A stretch of 7,087 bases of DNA from RYN-433 sp036558265 (GTDB lineage Bacteria > Planctomycetota > Phycisphaerae > Tepidisphaerales > Tepidisphaeraceae): the NCBI GenBank assembly GCA_036558265.1, contig DATBFY010000315.1:1-7087 (forward strand). Direction: 5' to 3'. The position numbers were made by a program, and so were the translations under genes. This document shows positions 1 through 5,998 of this stretch, piece after piece (the first letter of the stretch is position 1; each line of letters starts with the position of its first letter). Below the pieces are notes generated by a model. The model had not been told where the DNA came from. It was given only the letters and a program-made list of their open reading frames with translations, and made no database searches.

Positions 1-30
1 CGACGGATTGGGCGAAGGGGATTTCGAACT

Positions 31-46
31 GACCCACTGACGGGTC
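31..46 (-). terminator. Possible weak hairpin terminator downstream of the MscS-type channel gene
   Basis: GACCC (31-35) and GGGTC (42-46) form a perfect 5-bp stem with a 6-base loop, about 15 bases past the stop codon of the minus-strand channel gene. On the minus strand it is followed by AGTTCG rather than a clean T tract, so it is at best a weak intrinsic terminator or an RNA 3'-end stabiliser. A stem this short can occur by chance. Confidence 0.25.
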
Positions 47-60
47 TGAACGCACCTTGG

Positions 61-1659
61 TCAGTTCTCCAGCGTGAAGAACCGCCGGATGCGCTGGAGG
101 AGGTCCACCTGCGAGCTGCGCATCCGCTGGCGCATGGCCTCTTCGTTCAGGCCCTCGCGCACCGCGTCGAGCTCGGCGCGGCGGCGGGCGAGGATGGTGG
201 CCATCTCGCCGGCGATCCCGGCGCGGCGGACGAGGATTTCCTCGAGATCGTTCTTGTCCAGGCGATAACAGCTCACGTCGGCGGTGGCGACGACGGTTGC
301 CGAGCGCTCGCCGCCGGTCATCAGGCCCATCTCGCCGAAGAAGTCGCCGGATTTGAGCGTGGCGACGTTGCGGGAGCTTCGGCCGTCGTCCGACGCGACC
401 CGCACCTCGGCCTCGCCGCGCGCCAGGATGTAAAGCCAGTCGCCCCGGCTGCCCTGCCGCATGATCGTCTCGCCGCGGACGAACGGCGCCATCCGCAGGC
501 GTGCGGCGAGTTGCCGCCGCTCCTCGTCGGTCAGCGGGGCGAACAGCTCGACGCCGCGGAGGGCTGACACCCGCCGGCCCGTCTCTTCTCCCTCCTTGCG
601 GTCGCGCCGAGATCCGTCCTCCTCGGTGAGGAAGAGCGAGTGGGCCGGGATGGACAGGCCGATGCCGGCGCGCTTGAGGGCGGCGTAGACCATCCCCCGC
701 ACGACCGAGCTGGTCGGGTCGTTGGGCCCGAGGTCGGTGAGCCAGTAGCGGAGGGCGTAGCTGCCGTAGCTCTCCTTGAAGTCCATCAGCACGCAGTTGG
801 GCGCGGGGTCGTGCGCGACGTTGGCGATCGACTCGCCGCGCAAGGCCGATTCGACCACGTCGATCACCTCGGTCGGCGAGTGGCGGAAATCGACGTTGAA
901 GTAGACCCACTGCCGGTGCTGGATCGGCCGGCCGCTCTTGCGACCCAGGACCGTCACGACCGACTTGGTCAGCACGCTGTTGGGGATCAGCACCGTGTCC
1001 CAGTTGCGGGTTTCGATGGCCGTGTGCCGCCAGCGGATCTGGGTAACGCGCCCCTCCGACTCGCCGACTCGGATCCAGTCGCCGACGTGGATCGAGCGGT
1101 CGAGCTGGACGGCCATCCCGCCCATCACGTTGCCCAGCGTGTCCTGGAGCGAAAAGCCGATGACGGCCGTCACCACGGCGCTGGTGGCGACGATGCCGGT
1201 CAGGTTGACGCCGATCAGCGAGAGCAGCGCGATCGCCGCCGCGATGTAGGCGACGGCGATCAACAGGTCGCTGACGATGGCCGGCGGGCGCAGGCGGACG
1301 GCGGTGAGCAGTACGTCGAAGAGCAGGACGGCGGTGATGTTGATCGTCGCGACCGTCAACAGGAGCAGTCCGATAAAACGCGTCCAGTGATAGATCGCGT
1401 CGGCCGTCGAGAAACCGCCGGTCAGCAGGGCGGCCGACGCGACCAGCAGGATGCCCGAAACCGCGAGCAACAGCAGGGACACGCCCACCCTGCGCCGCTG
1501 GGGCGGCACGGCCCAGAGCAGGAGCACGCCGACCGCGATGAGCGCGGGCCCGAGCCAGAACAGGGAGTGGCCCAGGCCGCTGGCGATCTGAAGATCCTTC
1601 CAGAACGTGGCGGCGAGAAAGATCGGGAGCGGCGAATGTAAAGATCGCATGAATTCCAC
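61..1659 (-). CDS. MscS-family mechanosensitive channel with C-terminal cyclic-nucleotide-binding domain
   Basis: A 532-residue inner-membrane channel. About four hydrophobic segments (roughly residues 31-51, 59-80, 94-121, 127-150) precede the MscS pore helix and beta domain at about 152-240, with typical motifs GIVATSAVVTAVIGFSLQ, NVMGGMAVQLDR and VGDWIRVGE. An MscS-type alpha/beta region runs to about 340 and a charged linker covers 347-362. A cNMP-binding domain follows at about 370-480. Its phosphate-binding cassette reads FGEMGLMTGGERSATV, keeping the conserved Glu443 and Arg452 expected to contact the cyclic nucleotide. The C-terminal tail (480-532) is charged and probably helical. Such fusions are known as bacterial cyclic-nucleotide-gated (bCNG) members of the MscS superfamily. 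Gating by cAMP or cGMP is inferred from family; mechanosensitivity is often weak in that group. The longest frame starts at GTG (1657-1659); an in-frame ATG at 1648-1650 is equally plausible, and neither has a strong ribosome binding site. It is divergent from the gene at 1750. Confidence 0.93.
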   Translation of the reverse strand: MEFMRSLHSPLPIFLAATFWKDLQIASGLGHSLFWLGPALIAVGVLLLWAVPPQRRRVGVSLLLLAVSGILLVASAALLTGGFSTADAIYHWTRFIGLLLLTVATINITAVLLFDVLLTAVRLRPPAIVSDLLIAVAYIAAAIALLSLIGVNLTGIVATSAVVTAVIGFSLQDTLGNVMGGMAVQLDRSIHVGDWIRVGESEGRVTQIRWRHTAIETRNWDTVLIPNSVLTKSVVTVLGRKSGRPIQHRQWVYFNVDFRHSPTEVIDVVESALRGESIANVAHDPAPNCVLMDFKESYGSYALRYWLTDLGPNDPTSSVVRGMVYAALKRAGIGLSIPAHSLFLTEEDGSRRDRKEGEETGRRVSALRGVELFAPLTDEERRQLAARLRMAPFVRGETIMRQGSRGDWLYILARGEAEVRVASDDGRSSRNVATLKSGDFFGEMGLMTGGERSATVVATADVSCYRLDKNDLEEILVRRAGIAGEMATILARRRAELDAVREGLNEEAMRQRMRSSQVDLLQRIRRFFTLEN

Positions 1660-1714
1660 TGGTGGCTATCGACCCGAGGGGAGCGCCGCATGCAAGCGCG
1701 GGAGCAACAATCCG

Positions 1715-1742
1715 TTGGCCGCGCAGCAAAATAGTGTAGACT
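1715..1742 (+). promoter_or_regulatory. Candidate sigma70-type promoter for the six-helix membrane protein
   Basis: TTGGCC (1715-1720) and TAGACT (1737-1742) are separated by 16 bases; each matches 4 of 6 positions of the sigma70 consensus. The expected transcription start, about 7 bases past the -10 box, falls at or next to the GTG at 1750, so a transcript from here could be leaderless. This is a by-eye match in a 90-base divergent intergenic region. No convincing promoter was found for the opposite gene. Confidence 0.3.
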
Positions 1743-1749
1743 AGCTTGC

Positions 1750-2400
1750 GTGGACGATTCGCCGACCACGCCGACGCCCGCCATGGCCGTTCCGGTGCTG
1801 GAATATGGCCGGCCGGGCGATCACGTCGCCGCGCCGCCCGGCGTGTGGCTTCGGGGGGTCTGTTTCGCGCTGTCGCTCCTGGCGGCGGGATCGATCTTCC
1901 TGCCGTTCGCGTTCGGCGTCACGCCGCTGGACGCCCTGACCCACTGGGACGACGTGGCCAATGAGTTCGTGCTGATCCTGCTGGCGGTCCCGTTTCTCGC
2001 CGGCGTCCCGATCGCCGCCTGGAGCCTGAGGCGGCTCGTGCGCCCGCGGCTGACGCGCGGCGAGCGGTGGATCGTGCTGATCCTGGCGATCGCGTTCGCG
2101 GCGGCGATGGTGTGGGCCTCTGTGCGGACGCTCGTGGAGGGTGATCTCCAGCCGGTGGAGGTGTTCCTGATCCTGATCGGCCCTGCCCTGCTGGCCGGCG
2201 TGGTGGTCGTGTTCATCTGGCAGACGCGGCGCGGGCGGCGCGACGCGGCGGCGGTCGCGGCCTTGAACGGGGCGTACGTCGCCAACGCCGTCATGCTGCT
2301 GATCATCTTTCACTCGATCGACGAGTGGGGGTGGTGGGTGACGGCGGTGGCGGTGGCGGGGTTGATCTTCGAGAGCGCGGTGTGGGCGTGGCGGCGGTGA
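1750..2400 (+). CDS. Hypothetical six-helix integral membrane protein
   Basis: I do not recognise this family. The 216-residue product has a Pro/Thr-rich polar N-terminus and six hydrophobic segments at about 33-56, 71-93, 106-126, 135-157, 170-190 and 193-213. Basic loops (RRLVRPRLTRGER near 94-106, QTRRGRRD near 158-165) are probably cytoplasmic by the positive-inside rule, and the protein ends in WAWRR. There is no signal peptide, catalytic motif or soluble domain, so no function is assigned. The start is uncertain. GTG at 1750 gives the full frame; the in-frame ATG at 1783 (residue 12) drops the polar leader MDDSPTTPTPA without touching any helix. Neither start has a Shine-Dalgarno. Coding is supported by the long open frame, third-position GC bias and coherent helix periodicity, whereas overlapping frames read as low-complexity Arg/Asp/His-rich products. 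It is divergent from the MscS-type channel and co-directional with serA, 143 bases upstream of it. Confidence 0.75.
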   Translation: MDDSPTTPTPAMAVPVLEYGRPGDHVAAPPGVWLRGVCFALSLLAAGSIFLPFAFGVTPLDALTHWDDVANEFVLILLAVPFLAGVPIAAWSLRRLVRPRLTRGERWIVLILAIAFAAAMVWASVRTLVEGDLQPVEVFLILIGPALLAGVVVVFIWQTRRGRRDAAAVAALNGAYVANAVMLLIIFHSIDEWGWWVTAVAVAGLIFESAVWAWRR

Positions 2401-2408
2401 GCGTCCTG

Positions 2409-2439
2409 AGCGGCAACCTGCACCTTCGGTGCGACCGCT
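2409..2439 (+). promoter_or_regulatory. Two-tier hairpin downstream of the membrane protein gene
   Basis: An inner stem GCACC (2420-2424) / GGTGC (2428-2432) with a UUC loop is enclosed by an outer stem AGCGG (2409-2413) / CCGCT (2435-2439), with 6 and 2 unpaired bases between the tiers. It begins 9 bases after the upstream stop codon and has no T tract, so it does not look like a classical intrinsic terminator. It may be a 3'-end structure of the membrane protein mRNA or part of a longer serA leader if transcription reads through. Confidence 0.35.
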
Positions 2440-2472
2440 AACTGCCGGCGGGGAGAGCGCCACAGGGGAGGT

Positions 2473-2501
2473 TTGCATCCGCTCCCGCCCTTCCTTACGA
2501 T
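2473..2501 (+). promoter_or_regulatory. Candidate sigma70-type promoter of serA
   Basis: TTGCAT (2473-2478) and TACGAT (2496-2501) are spaced by the ideal 17 bases. The -10 box matches 4 of 6 consensus positions, including the first two and the last two bases; the -35 keeps TTG. A start near 2508 would give a leader of about 36 bases that includes the ribosome binding site at 2530. Identified by eye only. Confidence 0.4.
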
Positions 2502-2529
2502 CCGAACGGCTCTTCAAAACGATCAACAC

Positions 2530-2533
2530 GAGG
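2530..2533 (+). promoter_or_regulatory. Ribosome binding site of serA
   Basis: GAGG lies 10 bases before the ATG at 2544 and supports that start. The next base continues to a partial GAGGA match to the anti-Shine-Dalgarno. Confidence 0.65.
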
Positions 2534-2543
2534 ATAAACCCCC

Positions 2544-4178
2544 ATGGCACAACGCATCCTGGTGGCAGACAAGCTGGCGGACGAAGGGCTCGAGGCCCTC
2601 AAGGCCTCCGGCATGCAATATGACGTCAAAGTCGGGCTCAACGAGGATCAACTGGCGGCCGAGGTGCCCAATTATGACGCCCTGGTCGTGCGATCGGGCG
2701 CCAAGGTGACGGCGAAGGTTTTGGAGAACCCCGGCAAGCTCAAGGCCATCGCCCGGGCCGGCGTGGGCGTGGATAACATCCACCTGCCGACGGCGACCGC
2801 GAAGGGCATCCTCGTCCTCAACACCGCCGCCGCCTCCACCCTCTCTACCGCCGAGCACGCCCTGGCCCTGATGTATGCGCTGGCGCGCAAGATCCCCGCC
2901 GCCGCCGCCCACGTGAAGGGCGGGCCCGCCAAGTGGGAGAAGACCAAGTACCAGGGGACGCAGCTCGCCGGAAAGACCCTGGGGGTCGTCGGCCTGGGGC
3001 GGATCGGCCAGACCGTCGCCAGCCGGGCGCTCGCCATGGAGATGAAGGTCGTCGGCTACGACCCTTACTTCAGCGGCGCAAGCGCTCTGGACGGCAAAGT
3101 GCCCCTGGTGCGCGATTTCGACCAGTTCCTCTCGCAGATCGACGTGATCACGTTTCACGTCCCCGGCGGCGAGGGGACCAAGCACCTTTTGAACCGCGAG
3201 CGTTTGTTTGGCAAGTGCAGGCCGAACCTCCTGGTCATCAACGACGCCCGCGGCGAGGTGGTGGACGAATACGCGCTCGCGGAAGCGATCAAGGCGAAGA
3301 AGATCGCCGGGGCGGCGTTGGACGTCTTCGCCAAGGAGCCCCCGCCGCAGGATCACCCGCTGTTTGCGCTCGATAACGTCGTGCTGACGCCGCACCTGGG
3401 CGCCAGCACCGATGAGGCGCAGACGGCGGTTTCGGTGGACGCGTGCACCGCGATCATCGCCTATCTCCAGAGCGGCGAGATCCGCGGGGCGGTGAACGCC
3501 GGCGGCCTGAAGCTCGACCTGCCACCGGATGAAGCCCCGTTCGCGGACCTGGCGCGGCGGATCGGCATGCTGCTCAACGGCGTAGTGGCCGAGGGGGGCA
3601 TCCGGCAGATCACGCTGCGGGCCAGCGGCACCCGCGCCCCCAAGCTGATGGATACGCTTCTGCGCCTGGCGGCCGTCGAGCTGCTCAAGCCGCACCTCTC
3701 TGACCCGGTGAACGTGATCAACGTCGAGCACATCGCCCGCGAGCGGAACATCGAGCTCGTCAAGATCCACGAGCCCGAGCCGCCGCAGGGCCTGGTGGGC
3801 GACATCGTCGGCGTGCGCGTCGCGGGCGCCAACGGCGAGTCGCACCGGGTCCTGGGCACCGCCTACGCCGACCGCCTGCCCCGTATCCTCCGCATCGACG
3901 GCTTCGCCATGGACATGGTGCCCGAGGGCACGATGATGGTCGTGCTGAACAAGGATCAGCCGGGCGTGATCGGCACGGTCGGCACGATCTTCGGCGACGC
4001 GAAGGTGAACATCGCGGACATGGTGATCTCCCGCGAGGTGCAGCCCGACGGCACGGCGCACGCGCTGATGCTGATCAAGACCGACAGCGCGCCGACGGAC
4101 GAGCTACTCACGAAGCTGCGGGCGCGTCCCGGGATCGTCCGCGCCAAGCAGGTGGAATTGCCCAGGCGCGCGGGATGA
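2544..4178 (+). CDS. serA: D-3-phosphoglycerate dehydrogenase, three-domain (ACT-containing) type
   Basis: A cytoplasmic enzyme oxidising 3-phosphoglycerate to 3-phosphohydroxypyruvate with NAD+, the first step of phosphorylated L-serine synthesis. The 544-residue length fits the long form typified by Mycobacterium tuberculosis, not the shorter E. coli form. The substrate-binding domain occupies about 1-98 and 290-316, with VVRSGAKVT at 48-56 and RAGVGVDNI at 71-79. The nucleotide-binding domain has the Rossmann motif GLGRIG (150-155). The catalytic residues of the D-2-hydroxyacid dehydrogenase family are present: Arg236 in NDARGEVVDE, Glu265 in DVFAKEPP and His284 in PHLGAST. An intervening (ASB-type) domain spans about 317-460, and a C-terminal ACT domain from about 463 contains NKDQPGVIGTVGTIFG and VNIADM. 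In characterised relatives the ACT domain mediates feedback inhibition by serine, so such control is expected but not shown here. The ATG is supported by a GAGG site and by MAQRILVADKL, a typical family N-terminus. The stop is one base from the next start, so co-transcription is likely. Confidence 0.97.
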   Translation: MAQRILVADKLADEGLEALKASGMQYDVKVGLNEDQLAAEVPNYDALVVRSGAKVTAKVLENPGKLKAIARAGVGVDNIHLPTATAKGILVLNTAAASTLSTAEHALALMYALARKIPAAAAHVKGGPAKWEKTKYQGTQLAGKTLGVVGLGRIGQTVASRALAMEMKVVGYDPYFSGASALDGKVPLVRDFDQFLSQIDVITFHVPGGEGTKHLLNRERLFGKCRPNLLVINDARGEVVDEYALAEAIKAKKIAGAALDVFAKEPPPQDHPLFALDNVVLTPHLGASTDEAQTAVSVDACTAIIAYLQSGEIRGAVNAGGLKLDLPPDEAPFADLARRIGMLLNGVVAEGGIRQITLRASGTRAPKLMDTLLRLAAVELLKPHLSDPVNVINVEHIARERNIELVKIHEPEPPQGLVGDIVGVRVAGANGESHRVLGTAYADRLPRILRIDGFAMDMVPEGTMMVVLNKDQPGVIGTVGTIFGDAKVNIADMVISREVQPDGTAHALMLIKTDSAPTDELLTKLRARPGIVRAKQVELPRRAG

Positions 4179-4179
4179 G

Positions 4180-5295
4180 ATGCAGCAACAGGCGCAACGA
4201 ACCCGGTTGGATCGTGTCGCGCGCGCGATGGACGAGCGCGATGTGGATACGCTCGTCCTCACGCCCGGCGCGTCGATGTTCTACTTGTCGGGTTTCGAGC
4301 ACGGACATGCCGCCGAGCGCCTCCTGGCGCTGGTCGTCCGGCGCGACGGGTCGACGTCGTGGATCGTCCCCGCCATGAACGTGCCGCAGGTCGAAGCGCA
4401 CGCGCCCGACGGACATTCGATCCGTGCCTGGACGGACGCGGAAACCTACCTCCCCGCGCTGACCGACGCGGTTAAGGGGGCACGGACGATCGCCTTCGAC
4501 GACGAGGCGCGCGCCGCGTTCCTGATGGATTTGACCTCGATCTCCCCGCAGGCGCGTCTGGTCAAGGCTTCCTCGATTCTCCGCCCCCTGCGCGCCCGCA
4601 AGGACGCGGACGAATTGTCCCGGCTCCGCGCCGCCGGCAAGGTCGTGGACGACACCATCCCGCTCGCCGTCGCCCTCTGCCGGCCCGGGCGGCGTGAGAG
4701 CGACGTGGAATCCGACCTGCGCCAGGCGCTGTTGGCGCGCTCCCCCGAGAGCAGCGTCGCCTTCACGATCGTGGCGTCGGGCCCCAACGCCGCCCTGCCC
4801 CACCACGAGACCAGCCGGCGGCTGCTGCATAAGGGCGACGTCGTCATCCTCGACTTCGGCATCCGCGAGCCCGGCGGGTACCACAGCGACATCACGGTCA
4901 CGTGTTCTGTCGGAGAGCCGGCCGACCCGGACGTCCGCCGCGTCTACCAGGTCGTGCACGACGCCCAGCGCGCCGCGATCGACGCGGTCCGGCCCGGCAT
5001 CCCGTGCGAAGAAATCGACCGCGCCGCCCGCGCCGTCATCGAAAACGCCGGCTTCGGCGACCGGTTCCTCCACCGCACCGGCCACGGCCTGGGCCTGCAG
5101 GTCCACGAGCCCCCTTACATGGTCGGCGGCAACCGCGAGACCCTCGAACAAGGCATGACCTTCAGCATCGAGCCGGGCATCTACCTCCCCGAGCGCTTCG
5201 GCGTGCGGCTGGAGATCATCACGGCTGTCGGGCCGGATGGCGCCGACCTGATCAACGCCCCCAGCGCCGCGGAGATCCTGCTGGCGCGGGAATGA
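4180..5295 (+). CDS. M24B-family metallopeptidase (Xaa-Pro aminopeptidase/dipeptidase-like)
   Basis: A 371-residue cytoplasmic dinuclear metal peptidase with the creatinase/prolidase N-terminal domain (about 8-135, including GASMFYLSGFE) and a pita-bread catalytic domain (about 145-365). All five expected metal ligands are visible: Asp225 in LDFG, Asp237 in HSDITVT, His302 in RTGHGLG, Glu331 in FSIEPGIY and Glu345 in GVRLE. His309 in VHEPPY and the PHHET stretch near 207-211 match other active-site histidines of the family. It probably removes or cleaves residues next to proline, but sequence alone does not separate aminopeptidase P from prolidase, so no symbol is given. The ATG at 4180 follows the serA stop after one base (TGA-G-ATG). 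The only upstream purine run, GGGATGAG, overlaps the serA stop, so translation is probably coupled to serA. The pairing with serA may be simple co-expression; no biochemical link is evident. Confidence 0.94.
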   Translation: MQQQAQRTRLDRVARAMDERDVDTLVLTPGASMFYLSGFEHGHAAERLLALVVRRDGSTSWIVPAMNVPQVEAHAPDGHSIRAWTDAETYLPALTDAVKGARTIAFDDEARAAFLMDLTSISPQARLVKASSILRPLRARKDADELSRLRAAGKVVDDTIPLAVALCRPGRRESDVESDLRQALLARSPESSVAFTIVASGPNAALPHHETSRRLLHKGDVVILDFGIREPGGYHSDITVTCSVGEPADPDVRRVYQVVHDAQRAAIDAVRPGIPCEEIDRAARAVIENAGFGDRFLHRTGHGLGLQVHEPPYMVGGNRETLEQGMTFSIEPGIYLPERFGVRLEIITAVGPDGADLINAPSAAEILLARE

Positions 5296-5350
5296 TGGAG
5301 CCGGTCTTCCTCTGCGATCATTTTCCGGGAATTTCCGCCCGCCGGGGTCC

Positions 5351-5367
5351 GTTCCACCCGTAGGAAC
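5351..5367. promoter_or_regulatory. Short palindrome upstream of the cupredoxin gene, possible operator
   Basis: GTTCC (5351-5355) and GGAAC (5363-5367) are perfect inverted 5-mers with a 7-base spacer, 46 bases before the cupredoxin start. The right arm coincides with the proposed -35 element, as expected of a repressor site. It could also be a small hairpin at the end of the upstream operon; no T tract follows. Chance occurrence cannot be excluded. Confidence 0.3.
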
Positions 5368-5388
5368 CCGTCAATCCGTACGCACGTT
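5363..5388 (+). promoter_or_regulatory. Candidate ECF-sigma-type promoter of the cupredoxin gene
   Basis: GGAACC (5363-5368), a 16-base spacer and CGTT (5385-5388) resemble the GGAAC/CGT-type elements used by many extracytoplasmic-function sigma factors. No good sigma70-type pair is evident in 5296-5412. A start 7-10 bases downstream would fall just before or within the ribosome binding site, so the leader would be very short. By-eye prediction. Confidence 0.3.
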
Positions 5389-5395
5389 CTGCGCC

Positions 5396-5404
5396 GGAAG
5401 GGAG
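5396..5404 (+). promoter_or_regulatory. Strong ribosome binding site of the cupredoxin gene
   Basis: The purine run GGAAGGGAG ends 8 bases before the ATG at 5413 and is the best Shine-Dalgarno match in the window. It fixes that start, which also gives a well-formed signal peptide. Confidence 0.7.
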
Positions 5405-5412
5405 ATCAGGGC

Positions 5413-5988
5413 ATGCTGCGCACCTGGATCGCATTGTTGTCCGTCGGAACCGTCATCGCCGCCTGGACGCCGGCGGCGTTCGCCTGTAATTGCGGCTCGG
5501 GGGGCGCCTGCCATTGTGGGCTCGTGTGCGCCTGCGGCGACGAGTCTTCCGGGGGCAGTTCCGCAGGCGGCGCGATGACCGCCCCCACCGAGCGGATCGT
5601 CGCCGCCGCCACGGCGGCCCCCACCACCGTCCACGTCCCGGTCAACGTCGCCACCTTCGGCGCCGACGTCACGATCCACGTCGGCGACACCGTGCAGTGG
5701 GACTGGACCACGCCCCTCTTCCACACGATCACCACCGTTCAGGGGAGCACCGAGTCGTTCGACTCCGGCACCATCCTCGACGGCCCGTACTCCCACACCT
5801 TCGCGCAGACCGGCACGATCGTCTACTTCTGCGAGATCCACGGCTTCGACAACTTCGACGGCACCGCCACCGGCATGGCCGCCTCGGTCACCGTCCTGCC
5901 GGTCCCCGAGCCTATCACGCTGGCCGCGGTCCTGCCGCTTGGCGCGATGACACTGCTGAGGCGCCGCCGTCGCAGCACGCCGTCTTGA
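5413..5988 (+). CDS. Exported cupredoxin (plastocyanin/azurin-like) with Cys-rich segment and PEP-CTERM anchor
   Basis: A 191-residue secreted copper-protein candidate. Residues 1-24 form a signal peptide (Arg3, hydrophobic core, AFA before Cys25), likely cut by signal peptidase I. AFAC is a poor lipobox, though lipidation of Cys25 is not excluded. Residues 25-41 hold three CxC pairs (Cys25/27, 33/35, 39/41) plus His34. A Ser/Gly/Ala/Thr linker leads to a cupredoxin domain at about 70-162. Type-1 copper ligands are visible: His104 in LFHTIT, Cys140 and His143 in YFCEIHGF, and probably Met155 in TATGMAASVTV. The domain ends in VPEP (164-167), a hydrophobic stretch to about 182 and RRRRRS, the PEP-CTERM signal read by exosortase, which trims and sorts the protein at the cell surface. 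Electron transfer or copper binding is inferred; a partner is not encoded here. The gene stands alone, with a strong ribosome binding site and an ECF-like promoter candidate, and converges on modB across a palindromic repeat. Confidence 0.9.
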   Translation: MLRTWIALLSVGTVIAAWTPAAFACNCGSGGACHCGLVCACGDESSGGSSAGGAMTAPTERIVAAATAAPTTVHVPVNVATFGADVTIHVGDTVQWDWTTPLFHTITTVQGSTESFDSGTILDGPYSHTFAQTGTIVYFCEIHGFDNFDGTATGMAASVTVLPVPEPITLAAVLPLGAMTLLRRRRRSTPS

Positions 5989-5998
5989 TCCCCGGAGC

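Noticed and set aside
2..40. A frame on the plus strand ending DGLGEGDFELTH at a TGA (38-40), possibly the end of a convergent gene
   Set aside because: Only 12 codons are visible, and another frame also ends nearby (TGA at 30-32) with an equally plausible peptide. Nothing identifies the correct frame.
640..1641. Long plus-strand open frame opposite the channel gene
   Set aside because: The product is low-complexity and rich in Asp, Arg, His and Gln, as expected from the antisense of a GC-biased gene. The minus strand encodes a clear MscS-CNBD protein.
1692..1749. GCAAGC (1692-1697) / GCTTGC (1744-1749) inverted repeat in the divergent intergenic region as a shared operator
   Set aside because: Six-base arms 46 bases apart are easily found by chance. 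No further symmetry supports a binding site.
2523..4061. 512-codon minus-strand open frame opposite serA
   Set aside because: A shadow of serA: repetitive Arg/Asp/Val/His composition with no domain, while serA carries all catalytic motifs.
4108..5151. 347-codon minus-strand open frame opposite the M24B peptidase
   Set aside because: Antisense shadow in high-GC DNA; the plus-strand peptidase has all metal ligands.
5291..5322. AATGAT (5291-5296) / ATCATT (5317-5322) inverted repeat followed by TT after the peptidase gene, as a terminator
   Set aside because: The stem is only six mostly A-T pairs with a 20-base loop and overlaps the stop codon. It is too weak to call.
5413..5487. Lipoprotein signal at AFAC in the cupredoxin
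   Set aside because: The -3 position is Ala rather than Leu, and AFA is a good signal peptidase I site, so simple cleavage before Cys25 is favoured; kept only as an alternative.
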